DNA of 64,000 bases from Branchiostoma lanceolatum (taxonomy: Eukaryota > Chordata > Leptocardii > Amphioxiformes > Branchiostomatidae), in NCBI RefSeq assembly GCF_035083965.1, contig NC_089736.1, forward strand, positions 2,926,001 to 2,990,000, in the 5' to 3' direction. Under the pieces are notes generated by a model. The model made no database searches. It saw nothing but the letters and a program-made list of their open reading frames with translations, and was not told where the DNA came from. The position numbers and the translations under genes were made by a program. Positions 25,301 to 37,300 of the stretch are shown piece by piece (within the stretch, counting starts at the first letter, position 1; each line of letters starts with the position of its first letter).

Positions 25301-28300
25301 GGTGCTTTTGCGGTGCCTGGCTTCTTGTTGCTCTCCTTGTTCAATGGTGTGAGTACACAGGGAGACATGAGGGTCATGTCGTGTGGTTGGGGAGTTACTG
25401 GTACTGGTGTTTCGGATTCCTGCATACTATTCTGTAGAGCCCTCCGGAGCTGTAAAATAAAGCACAGAATCCTTAAATAGTTTCAAGTCCAAGATAATTT
25501 CATTAGGTACGCAACCTTATTTTTCTTCTCAACAGACGTTTAGACATCCTGTCTTCTGCCTCAATGTTGTCCTATCAGTGCAAATATATTCAGTATCGTT
25601 TGGGACTGCATCCTTACCGCTTTCTCACAAAGCAGCAAGGAGAAGTACATGTACATGTAGCGGTAGTCATGTTAGAGAACGCCTTCTTGTCAGGATAATT
25701 ACGTCACAATAGGACAATTTTATTTTACACATATAGGACAATTTTATTTTACGTCACAATAGGACAATTTTATTTTTCTTCTCTACAGAAATGTCTGTAG
25801 AGAAGAAAAATAATAAGGTTGTGTAACGAAGGAAGCTATGTTGACAAAAATCCTAACCACACCCACTGTTTGGCATCTAGGGCACAGTATTGGAAGGTGG
25901 AGCCCAACCCTCTCTTTCTACAGCATTTCACCTCCCCAACCTAAGTCAGGTACCCACTTTTGCACGAGGGTGGAGTGAGGAAAGTTGAGTAAAGGAAAAG
26001 GAGAGGAAAGAAAAAGATCTTCTAACCTGTTCCTCCTCAACCGAAGCCAAGAACACATTTTCCCCAGGGTGGAGTGAGGAGAGGAAAAGACTGAAAAGGA
26101 GAAAAGATGAGAATGCTCCAACCTGTTCCTCCGCAACCCAAGTCAGGAACCTATTTTCCCCAGAGTGAGGAGAGGAAAGAAAAAGAGAATGCTCTAACCT
26201 GTTCCTCCTCAACCGAAGCCAGGAACCCATTTTCCCTAGGGTGGAGTGAGGAGAGGAAAAGACTGAAAAAGAGAAAAAAGACGAGAATGCTCTAACCTGT
26301 TCTTCCGCAACCGAAGTCAGGAACCCATTTTTCTCAGGGTGGAGAGAGGAGAGAAGAGGAGAGGAAAAGACTGAAAAAGAGAAAATACAAGGCTGCTCTA
26401 ACCTGTTCCTCCTCGGCCGAAGTCAGGAACCCATTTTCCCCAGAGTGAGGAGAGGAAAGAAAAAGAGAATGCTCTAACCTGTTCCTCCTCAGTGACGTTG
26501 TCGAGAGTGAAGTCACTCGTACTGGTGAAGTCGCTGTCAGAGCTCATCAGGAACAGGCTCTGTTGGAACTTCTCAGCTTCAGCGGTCTCCTTACTCAGCT
26601 GGATGGCCTGGTAAATCAGCAAAAGAAAAAAAACAAGAAATAGTCAAGTCTTCAAGTACCAGAGTAGTTAAAATCCTCCCACACCATACATGTAAGGTAT
26701 ATAGGGCGGTACCCATCCCTGTTTCATAGCCCTGGGCCACACTGTGGTGCAATCACTGTAGCAGGGGGCTAGTCCACTGGCAGTGGAGTGTGTTTAACTT
26801 CCATACTGTTTCAGAAGTATGTACCATTTTTATAAAGTCTTTGTTATGACTCAATGCACCTCTTGTCCAGAGGTGTCCTACCTGGGCCTTGAACTCCAGT
26901 CCTTCTGGTCCAAGTAATTTGAACCACATGTGGTGAGAAACAGAAGCGCAGACCACTACACCACAGGGACACCCCCCAAGTACCAGAGTCATCAACCCGG
27001 AATTGAGGCTTGTTAAAATTTGTTTGCTTTAAACAACAATTAATGTTAGATGTATAAAGTCTAGGTGAGACAGGTAGCTCAGTGTAATATAACCTGATAA
27101 TGCAGCACCACATTCCTGCGAAGCTGGTGTGTTACACCGAAGCGCAATTATACCGGATATGTACAATCATGTACATACATATAGAACTTAGCAACATGCA
27201 ATGATCTGGTGTTATGAGGTTGTCGAGTTGGTAGCAACTCGGATTCTTAGCAAGGTTAGGGACCTCAAAGTCAAGTCCATGTACATTTCTACACACACTT
27301 CTTACCTTCTGCAGTTCTATGTCTTCCTCCGTAGGAAGTTGAGACTCCTTCTTGACGCTTCTGTTTCCAAGACTTTCGTCTTCCGATGACTCCATCATCT
27401 GTATTCTCTCGTATGCCTTGGAGGGCTTGAAGCTGAACGACTTCTTGGCTGACGTCCCAGCATTCCTATAGTCAAATGTTACAGTGGCTGTTCACTTCAT
27501 GGACTGAAGCAAGACTTAGTACTTTTGTAGATAGATTGTGTTAACAGTCTGACATTTCAGATAGAACACTCTACCTTTGATAGTGGCTGCTACATAAAAC
27601 ATTTGACCATTTACAAAATCTTTCCAGTTGCTTGAGTAACTTTTGCATTGTGTATCTTATTTCATGAATGTCTAACATTCATTGACATAAGCAGGACCAT
27701 AGTTTGTATCAATTGATACGAAATCCAACATGGCTGCTTACCTGTTGTCTCCTGTAGTGTCTGTTCTCCTTTCAGTAGGCGGATGGAGAGAAGGAGGGAT
27801 GGAGGGAGGGCGGCAGGGATGAGTCTCCTCCGTACAGTGACTCTGCAGAGTGAGATAGAGGGGCAGGAACACTGGCTGTTCCATCTTCCTGTTCTCTGAC
27901 ATGGCGTGGTTGTAGTTGTACCTCTTCAGATGGAGGATCAGCACCCTAAAGGGGGAGGGGGGCAGGTGAAGGTCATGCAGACAAGGTCATGTTCTTTTGG
28001 GTTGTTTTTGGAGTATTTCTTAAGTTTTGAAAGAATCTAGGAGCCTAGATCTTAATGGAGACTTCTCTTTTTTTCTGTTTTTGCAAAAACTACCAATTTT
28101 CCATTTCCTAAAAGACAGAAAGAACTGTCTCATTTTCCTAAAAGCCACAAAAATACTGCACGGAAAGAAAAACATTACAGCTTTTGTGTTTATATTACAG
28201 GATGAATACTGTCAAGTTCAAGTTTCCCTCTGAGCATTCTACTTTAATCCTGCCTTCTTGATGAATTTTAGTTTCTAGTTTGGGTGTAGAGCTTCTTAGC

Positions 28301-31300
28301 AGGTAAAAAGAAGCAAGAGTACCTTACCTTGGGAGTTTGATGAAGTGGTGAGACACCCTGCTCTGCTTGCTCTCACACTGCTTACAGGTGTACTCAAGGT
28401 CTTCAGACTGTAAACAACAAACTTGGTCACACATCTGCTTATGCTTCACAACACTAACTTATGCTCGGGTCACATTTCCCAACCAGACCCCGGCCGGGCT
28501 GTTTGTGGAAACGAAAAATCAAAGTGTACATCAATGAATATGTACAAGCTTTGCTCTTAGATAATTTATGGTACGTTTTAAGTTTTCATTGTCTTTTATA
28601 TCATGCTTTTCGTTCCCATCGACTGCCCGACAGGGCCCCGTATTTGAAATGTGACCCTAGCATTACTAAGGTATACACAGGATCAAATTTTCAACAACCA
28701 CTGTCGCCTTCTTCAGGATCAATAATGGGCAATCACTTACCAAATGATGTAAACTCGCAACAGTTACAGACACTCTCGCGAGTTTACGTTTGTAAGACGT
28801 GATTACCCGGGTAGTCATAATTGATCCCGAAGAAGGCGACAGTTACCAGGTCATTAAAAATTTGATCCGTGAATACCTTAGTGTTGGAAGAAAGTTTAGC
28901 ATTGTACTTGATTACTACCAACACAGATGAGCTTTCATGTGTTCATACAGCATACGACTTGCACACTGCAGGTACATGTGGGGTTGCAGTCCTTTGGATG
29001 GTATGTTAAATTGTTTACAGACAGTCACATGTCACAGTGATGTCTAAGTATGTTCCTTAATCTGTACAAGATTATAATAAATATGCAAAAATGCTTACGA
29101 TAAAGAACTGGTCCAGTAGATCCTGTAGTGACCAGGGATTCATGTCTTTCCTGGGGAGAGAGAACACACAATTACAAAGGAGTAAATCTATAACTGTCAG
29201 GGTATACATGACAATTCACTTGCGAAAACATTTTAACACAGCTGAGAAACAGGTTAGTGGTACAAGGCCTAAATGAAGTGAAGAGGTACAATAGACTTTA
29301 TCAGTATGGTCACTCATGTACAGCATCTGCTACATAAAGTTAGATGCAACTACTTGGGGTCTCCACATGTATCAACTAATTGGAAACAGGAGCTCCAACT
29401 GTGAGGCTGCTGCCAGTTGAGCCACAGGGACCATAAAAGAACCTCACCTTCTCCTGGGTAGAGTGAGTGACAAGTCGTGGAACTTCTCCTGCTTGGTGAC
29501 GACGTCTCCGCAGCTCTTACAGCTGATGGTGTGGATCACCTCGAACTGGAAGTTCTGGCTCACAGGACAGGGAAGGCCATGATCGTCGGAACTGTCGGAC
29601 AGGCTCTGGAGGGAAAACGTAAAATATTGGTCATTCTGTAACAGAAAAAAATCAGAAACATACTGTAAGTCTAGATTTGTTAAATGTAACCTTTTTTAGC
29701 TACTTAAACGGTCACAAGTCCACCATTAGAATTTCTTCATCACAAATATATGATAACATTAGAGACAGTGATGTTTGTTCTCACCATTAAAATTAAATGC
29801 CATGAACTACTCCCTTTCCCCCCAACTGCTAAAATTACAAACCGCAATATTAAATGAACTTACAGTACCTAAATCCGATGTAAACATATTCGTATATCAC
29901 AGATGGAAACTTCCAGTTACTATGGGTGCACATAAAAACATACACCATTTGTGGCTTTGCAAGGTTAGGAAAAAAAACAGGATCTGTACAAGTTTGGGTG
30001 CAGGTAGACATCAGTCCTACAGACAGTCCTGCACAGCTCCAAATGTCTAAATGCACTAAACCTATAGTATACTACTACTGTCAGTCAGGCAGTCTCTATA
30101 GACTATAACACAAAACTGCGCAAAACAAAATTACCAAAAAAAGTGAATAAAAACCATCCAAACAGTCGAAACATACAGCTCATAAATACACAGGTGGTAA
30201 TTTGAGCCCTTGTAACACAAACATATATTGCTGTATAAAAGTTGGTTAAACTATGTCCCTACCTCCTTATCTTCACCGTTGTCCTTGGCCTTGTCTGAGC
30301 GCACCTTCTTGACGTCCTCCTTGAGCTGGTCCAGACACTGGCTCAGGAACTCGTGGGCATCCTGCAGGACAGAGTAGTGATATTCTACATTAACACACAA
30401 ACTTTGCATTTTGGTGACACACGCATTCGTCTCATAACTCTTTATACAGGTACATGTACATTGATGAAAGACAGTGGATACTGTCTGAAATGTATGATTG
30501 TTTCAAAATTTTATCCAGTTGCTTGAGTAACTATTTTTGGTGTATCTTATAAAGGTGTATTCTACTAGAACAGAAGGGCTTAGCAGCTACAGGTATGTTC
30601 AGGCAAGAATAAGGGTCCAAGATTAGGAACATCATTTCTTCCGAAAATGATTTCATCAGGTTGGTAGAATATAGGATATGGGAGATTCTTAATACACAAC
30701 CAGGTATTGTTCTCACCTGCTAACGTTTCGGTGTCTGTCAGACACCTTCTTCAGAGCTTCTGACTGGAGTACTGCTTCTCACCGCTATATTTGGGACAGT
30801 GTTCTCACTGCAAAAGCGCCACCTACATCGGCTACTTATAGCGGTGAGAAGCAGTACTCCAGTCAGAAGCTCTGAAGAAGGTGTCTGACAGACACCGAAA
30901 CGTTAGCAGGTGAGAACAATACCTGGTTGTGTATTAAGAATCTCCCATATCCAACATCATTTCTGTAAATGAATGTGAAAATGCACTCAAACCACTGGTC
31001 ATGACAGAGAAGACAGAGGCTATGTACAGTATTTACAGGTTTATTGCACCAAGGAAATTCCCCTAGCTCTTTTTGACAAAGAGGTCTGGCCCAGTAGTGT
31101 GCATGGGTAAGTGACAACAGTCAGAACTCTTAACTTCCTGGTCTAGAGGCAGGATCACTAACCACTAGACCAAGCAAATTACTTCTATCTGCAGACTCAC
31201 ATGCTGTAGGTATCCAGAGAACCTCTGAGCAGACGATGACACGGCCGTCTTCACTCCCTTCAGGAACTGCTGCTTCCTAAACGCCTCCTGTTTCTCTGTG

Positions 31301-34300
31301 GGTTTGTTGCAGTAGCGGAACAACGCAGCAATGTTCCTACACAAATGGACAAAATGTTATAGATCATCATTATTATAGGAACACTCTTGTATCTACTCCC
31401 TCTTTGCAGCCAGGTTTTCCCCGTGTTGGCATCGCTAGATGTTCCTGTTTAAGGTTCAAGGTTGCAGCCAGGGGCTGAATTGCAAGGAGCTTACATGACT
31501 TGTACAATGTACAATTGTCAGGGCTAAATCAAAAGGGTGTGTAGTAGCTGCCATTCGGCGCTAACTCATATGACCTCAATACACCAGTAATTGCCCCAGT
31601 TGCGGCCAAAGGACTGTAGGTGACCCTGATTGAATTCCCCTGACTGGTCTTCTTTGGCAGGCTTCACCCAGTGTTTCTGGTGTTTTACAAACACGTACCT
31701 GTAGAGTGTTGTCTCCTTCACCGCCCTGATGACTTCCATGAGTTCGGTGCCAAATGCTGGAACCTCTGGACCTAAACCAGCTCTCTACCCAGATTTTCTT
31801 AACAGGTAACAACCAAACATAGACCAGATTGTATCAGTCCCCCGAGTACACTTCTTGGGCAGGTATGACTGTGCAGTTCTGTCACAAACACGTACCTGTA
31901 GAGTGTAGTCTCCTCCACCGCCCTGATGACCTCCCTGTTAATGAGGTCGATGCTGAAGGTCTCCATGCCACAAGACTGAGGTGACCCTGACTGGTCTTTT
32001 TTGACAGGGTTCACCCATAGTGTTTCTGGTGTTTTACAAAGTTTAACACGTACCTGTAGAGTGTTGTCTCCTCCACCGCCCTGATGACCTCCCTGTTAAT
32101 GAGGTCAATGCTGAAGGTCTCCATGCCGCGCAGGGCCTGCAGGATGGCGTTCATGTAGCAGGTGTTCCCAAGGTTGGAGAACCTGGCCAGAAAATATCAA
32201 AGAAGAAACAACATTTGATTAGCCTTCATTCTCAAGAATAGATGCACTGGTGAATCTAGATCAGGGCTGTCTCCAGCTTTAAATCTTTCTGTTCCACTTA
32301 TTGTTTGGGAGCTCATGTTGTAATTTTTGCTGTTAAATCTGCAATTTTAATCTTACAGAAATACATTTTCTTCAATTTCATGTCGTGATTTAAAAAAAAT
32401 GTTGTCAGTCCCAACAAGCAAATTTCTGTCCTGGGACAGAGAAACAGGTCCTGGAGACAGCCCTGATCTAAATCAAATACTGAGTTGGGCCTGAAGGATA
32501 TATGGCGTTCATGTAGCACATGTTCCCAAGGTTGGAGAACCTGGCAGGAGAATACTGGGATTAGACATTGATAGAACTTCATTTTTCAGTAGCTCCGCCA
32601 AGGAGGTTTTGTCTTCAGGTAGCTCTTGTTAGTGAGAAAGATAAATTAAGAAGTTATCAATGTTTCTTTAACGGTTTGAAAGGCAAATGCTTTGGCACAA
32701 GAAAATAGAAAGATCAAGGTAGAGGATGGTTCGGTCAGAAAGAAATTCCCCTGGCAACTTGATTTTTTTGCATCACAACCATGTGGATAACAAGGACTCT
32801 CCCAGTTCTTTTCTTCAGAATTGAGTTGCAGCAAATGTTTGATATGGACATAACACAAACCCAAGTGATCAAATCTCCAGTCCATGGCTAACATGTTGTA
32901 CATGTGTACGTACCCCTGTAGTGAAGGCTGTGCCTGAGACTTGACCAGTCCCTTGTTCTTGTCTGACCAGCCGGTGTAGTTCTCAGCCTGACAGAGTCTC
33001 CTGGGCTGAGGGGCAGGCATGATTCCGGGTCTGCAGAACAAAACAACAGGACAAGGTTTAAGTATTTAAGATCAGATTCTTAAATTTCATTGTATACTTT
33101 TGTTTGATGATATTCGTTGGTTTGTTGTGAATACTTTTCTAGAGCTAGGGAGAATCCGGAGAGATTTAGGAAAAGACTCAAAAACATCCATTTAACTGGC
33201 TCGTTTTGTTTGTTTGTTCGTAGTAAGATTGTCTGTTGTGCGACTAAGATGCAAACAGATGATGGTTTCTGAAGTATAGCTATGAAAAGATGAAGGAGTT
33301 AGCCTAAGAAAGAGGTAACAGAATTTAGTAAAAGAGTGAGCACATATAAACTCCATTGCGTTTATCCTTTTCACTCAAATTCTCCAAGTAAGGCTTTGCT
33401 TTGGCCATCATCTGTGAAGACCAAATTGCAACCAAGTGATAACAGTGTAGATTGCTAGCATAAGCTAAGAGGAGAAGAGTCACATACCTGTACTTCGGTA
33501 TGGTGTAGTTCTTTGGAGCAGGGTTACTGTAGAAACTGGTGGACAGAGAAACAGCTGAGGAGAAAAAAAAATACAGTTTTAGACACCAAAACAATACTGA
33601 CAGCTTCTGAAAGGAATACTTTGTAAAACACTAGTCTTTAAATCTCTGAAGAATTACAACTTCAGCAAGAAAAAGACATAGTATACTTTAGAAGTACTTT
33701 AGACTTAGAGGTGCTCTTCAGTATGTGCTATCATAAACCTGTCACTTCTTAATGTAACTTCTACTGACAAATCTAACTACAGAACAGGTGTCACTCGTGC
33801 TGCATACCTAAACAAAACACCAGGTACAGGTACTGGCACAGAGGTTTAGGTACAAGTCCGGACCTGTACCTGTACATGAACAATTTAAAAAATTCTGAAC
33901 TTCTTCAATAATGACAGAAACATTAATAAGCTATTTACAACTTATTAAAAAACATAACTAGGTTTCCTACCACCAAACTCCCTTGGCCTTGCTGCTGGCA
34001 TGAGGCTATGAGGTTAGGAGATCAGTCACAAAATAAGCATAGATTTGGTGTAAATCTATATCGGTACAGTGATCCAGTATCTTAGACCTGTACCTAATTG
34101 ATTTTCATGGTACAGTACCAGTACACAGTCACTCACCTGAAAACTTCCTCTTCTCATCACCTGCCTCAAACTTCTTCTTAGCCGACTCAAGGAAACCAGA
34201 GTTGCCTTTTCTGGGAACACTCGGTGACCTTTAAAAAAAATTATATTGATTATTTACGTGTATATCAGACCGGTACAAATGGCATGCGGATAGAGTGTTC

Positions 34301-37300
34301 GCCTTGCATTCAATGGATCGTGAGTTTGACCCCGGCCAAGTCATACCAAAGACTTTTAAAATGGTACACACTGCTTTCTCTGCTTAGCACTCAGCATTTG
34401 GGAAAGTCTAGAGTAAGGTAGTTGAACACACACCACTATCAGTGGACTAGCCCCTGCTGTAGTGATTACACAAAGTTGTGTGGCCCAAGGGTTTCATTTT
34501 ATATAATTGTCTGTACACGTTGAAGAGCTCAGGCCAGAACCTGATGGTTTGCTCATCGTTTGTATTTACTAGACTAAACGTTAAAGAAAAGCATAACAGC
34601 TTACTGGTTGTTTAATGTAATAAAACCAGACAAATGCCTGTTAAGGGTATTAACAACTGCTGTCAGCAATAAAAACACATTACGGATAATCATTTCACTC
34701 ACCGATCATTTTGTTTGGTGTTCTCCCTGAGATTTGCACCAGTTGAGTGGGCAGCAGTCTCAGTATCAACTCCGCCGTGTTCACGTTTGAACCGGGACAG
34801 ACTACTATCCCGACCGGGGGTGTGCTTGCTGTCGGGACGGGGGGTGGGGACACGGAGGGGTGTGTGGGTCCTGCTGGGGGTCTGCTCTCCCTGGAAATGG
34901 ATAGTTGACGGTTATACTAAAACATACATAATATTATAGTCCTTCATTATGATTTGTACATGCACAATATCACAAACATCAATCGTAGCTCTGGGAAAAT
35001 TACAGCGTTGATACGAAATTTGACTGGTTTTGACTTCATTTCTCTTTTTCAAGAATGACAGAGATCGGACCACTCCTCCTTTTGTACTTTTTCTGTGCCT
35101 CCCAAGTGCAGGGAGCTCTGAGTCTGACTCAATATCACAAACATATAAGCATATAAGCACATGGTGTATTATACAACAAGCACATGGTGTATTAGCACTA
35201 CTGGGCCATGGTAGGGAAAGGACTACCAACCCCTCCCTGTAAAAAAATTCCCTGCTACAGTACAGAAACAACCTCCATATTTGTCATTAATATTTCTTGT
35301 GCTCTCTTACCTTTGCAGGTGTGTCCTGTCTCTCCTGTTTGATTGGAGTCGATGTGTTACCCGCTGGTCTCAGGAGCTTGTTGGGTGTCTATGGAGAGGT
35401 ACATGTACATTTTGTAGTATGTTAAATCCACTGCCACTGCCTTTTGAAAGGCCCTCTTTTAAGACAGTTATGACACAATTTTCAATGGTAACATATTGGA
35501 AGCCGTACATTTCCAATATTGCTACTGGATGTATAGTTAAGTGTGTAAATGACCTTCGCAAGAACATATCTATTCAGTCATGGTATAAAACCTGGTTCTC
35601 CCAGTTCTTCCCTTTAGTCAATGACAAAAGATAGCAGATGCTGTCTGAAGTGTCTAGCAGTTTCAAAATTTTATCTAGTTGCTTGAGCTACAACTGGAGG
35701 GTCTATGCCGAGAGCAGACCAGTCTGGCGAGCCCTATGCATGTCTGCAGCCGCCATGCATCAGACACTGATGCCTGCGAATGATTGATTGATTGATTGAT
35801 TGCTTGAGTTACTATTTTTGGAATAAGTACATCGTCCTTACCTGGTTCTCCTGGCTCCTGGGGCGTTTCTTGGACGGGGTTAGTCCGTCAAGGTCAGGAG
35901 TGGGCGTGTCCAGATGCTGGGCTGCCATTGGTGGACTGGTTCTCTGTGATACGATGCGGCCGGTAGGGACCCGATTCTGGGACGCTGTAGAAGGAATGTA
36001 AAAATTTGGTTAAATAAAAAAGTTGCCTTCATTATGAATATGAAATCTAAGCGGTAAGGAAGGTTGGTCAAATGACTAAACATAGAGAGTATGGTTTGCC
36101 AAATACAACAAACATAATAGATTCCTACTAGGAAGGAAGGAAGGAAGGAAGGAAGGAAGGAAGGAAGGAAGGAAGGAAGGAAGGAAGGAAGGAAGGAAGG
36201 AAGGAAGGAAGGAAGGAAGGAAGGAAGGAAGGAAGGAAGGAAGGAAGGAAGGAAGGAAGGAAGGAAGGAAGGAAGGAAGGAAGGAAGGAAGGAAGGAAGG
36301 AAGGAAGGAAGGAAATAGAAGCGAACAAAAGAAACTACCATGCGCACTACTAGCACCAACTAGGCACAGCCTCATTACTCTCAACGGGTACCTACTGGCT
36401 GAACTTCAAGGTGAATATTGAAGGTGAATATTATTCATTTCTGTTTTTTCAGATCTTCTTTGACTTTGGCATTCTATGTAACATTAGAATTCCATTTTCA
36501 GATATTTTTTTGCAATTTATTTACGGCATTCATTCTGTAGCTGCTTTGTAGGATTTACAGTACGGTCAAAACCACCTTTTTCAAACGTACGAAAATTGAT
36601 GCACATGTGTGCAGATGTCATCCACATAATCGAATTATGTGAAACAAAGAAAGCTTTCTGCAACATATGATCCACGGCTCACTGAGTCACATACAATGTA
36701 TTCTATCTGCATAACATGACCAGGGGTTCATCTAAATCAGGAAAAAGGGGCGCTGCACCCTCTTGTTTCAGCCCAGTGCCCCCTTGTCAAATTCAGATTT
36801 TAGCTTAATTCCCAGCATACAGCCTTCCCTCAGTGATGGATTCTTCTATAAATACATAGAATTCGCTCCCTTGCCTGTGTGTGCTCCCTCTTGTTTGATT
36901 TTTCTAGAAAAACCCCTGATGACATCACACAAGCAGTGGACTGCTCATTCCTTGACAAAACAGTAGCAGCTGATCAATCGAAAATTTGGGTAAGTCCAAT
37001 TTGTTGTGTCGGCAATTAGTAATTACAGTTCAATCTTGACTCAGAGTGACTTCTACAAACACAGATGAACTTTCAAGTAAAGAAGGAAACTAAGGAAAGC
37101 ATCTAGCCTTACATTTCCGGTGCTTAGCCTGGTCCAGACATCTGCAGAAACGTTTCACCTCAGCTGGATCAGCATCTTCGAGATAAGCTGTCATGGCGTT
37201 GTTTCCTTTGTCCTTGAATTGTACAATGATTTTCGTCTCCCCCTTTGTCCTGTCTTTTGTCTGCTCAAAGTAGGACTTGTTCGAATACATATGCTTTACC

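Noticed and set aside
23845..25480. Plus-strand frames opposite the large USP37 exon
   Set aside because: They are antisense shadows of an acidic, low-complexity coding exon.
26870..26972. Functional tRNA genes (also near 31.15, 34.28, 38.42, 43.80, 47.76 and 50.97 kb)
   Set aside because: A- and B-box-like words are present, but no complete cloverleaf was seen; several are heads of repeated SINE families.
29290..29432. Further tRNA-headed SINE on the minus strand
   Set aside because: The head GGTCCCTGTGGCTCAACTGG is suggestive, but no B box or second copy of the body was found.
35880..36384. Long frames encoding poly LPSF
   Set aside because: They are translations of the GGAA microsatellite.
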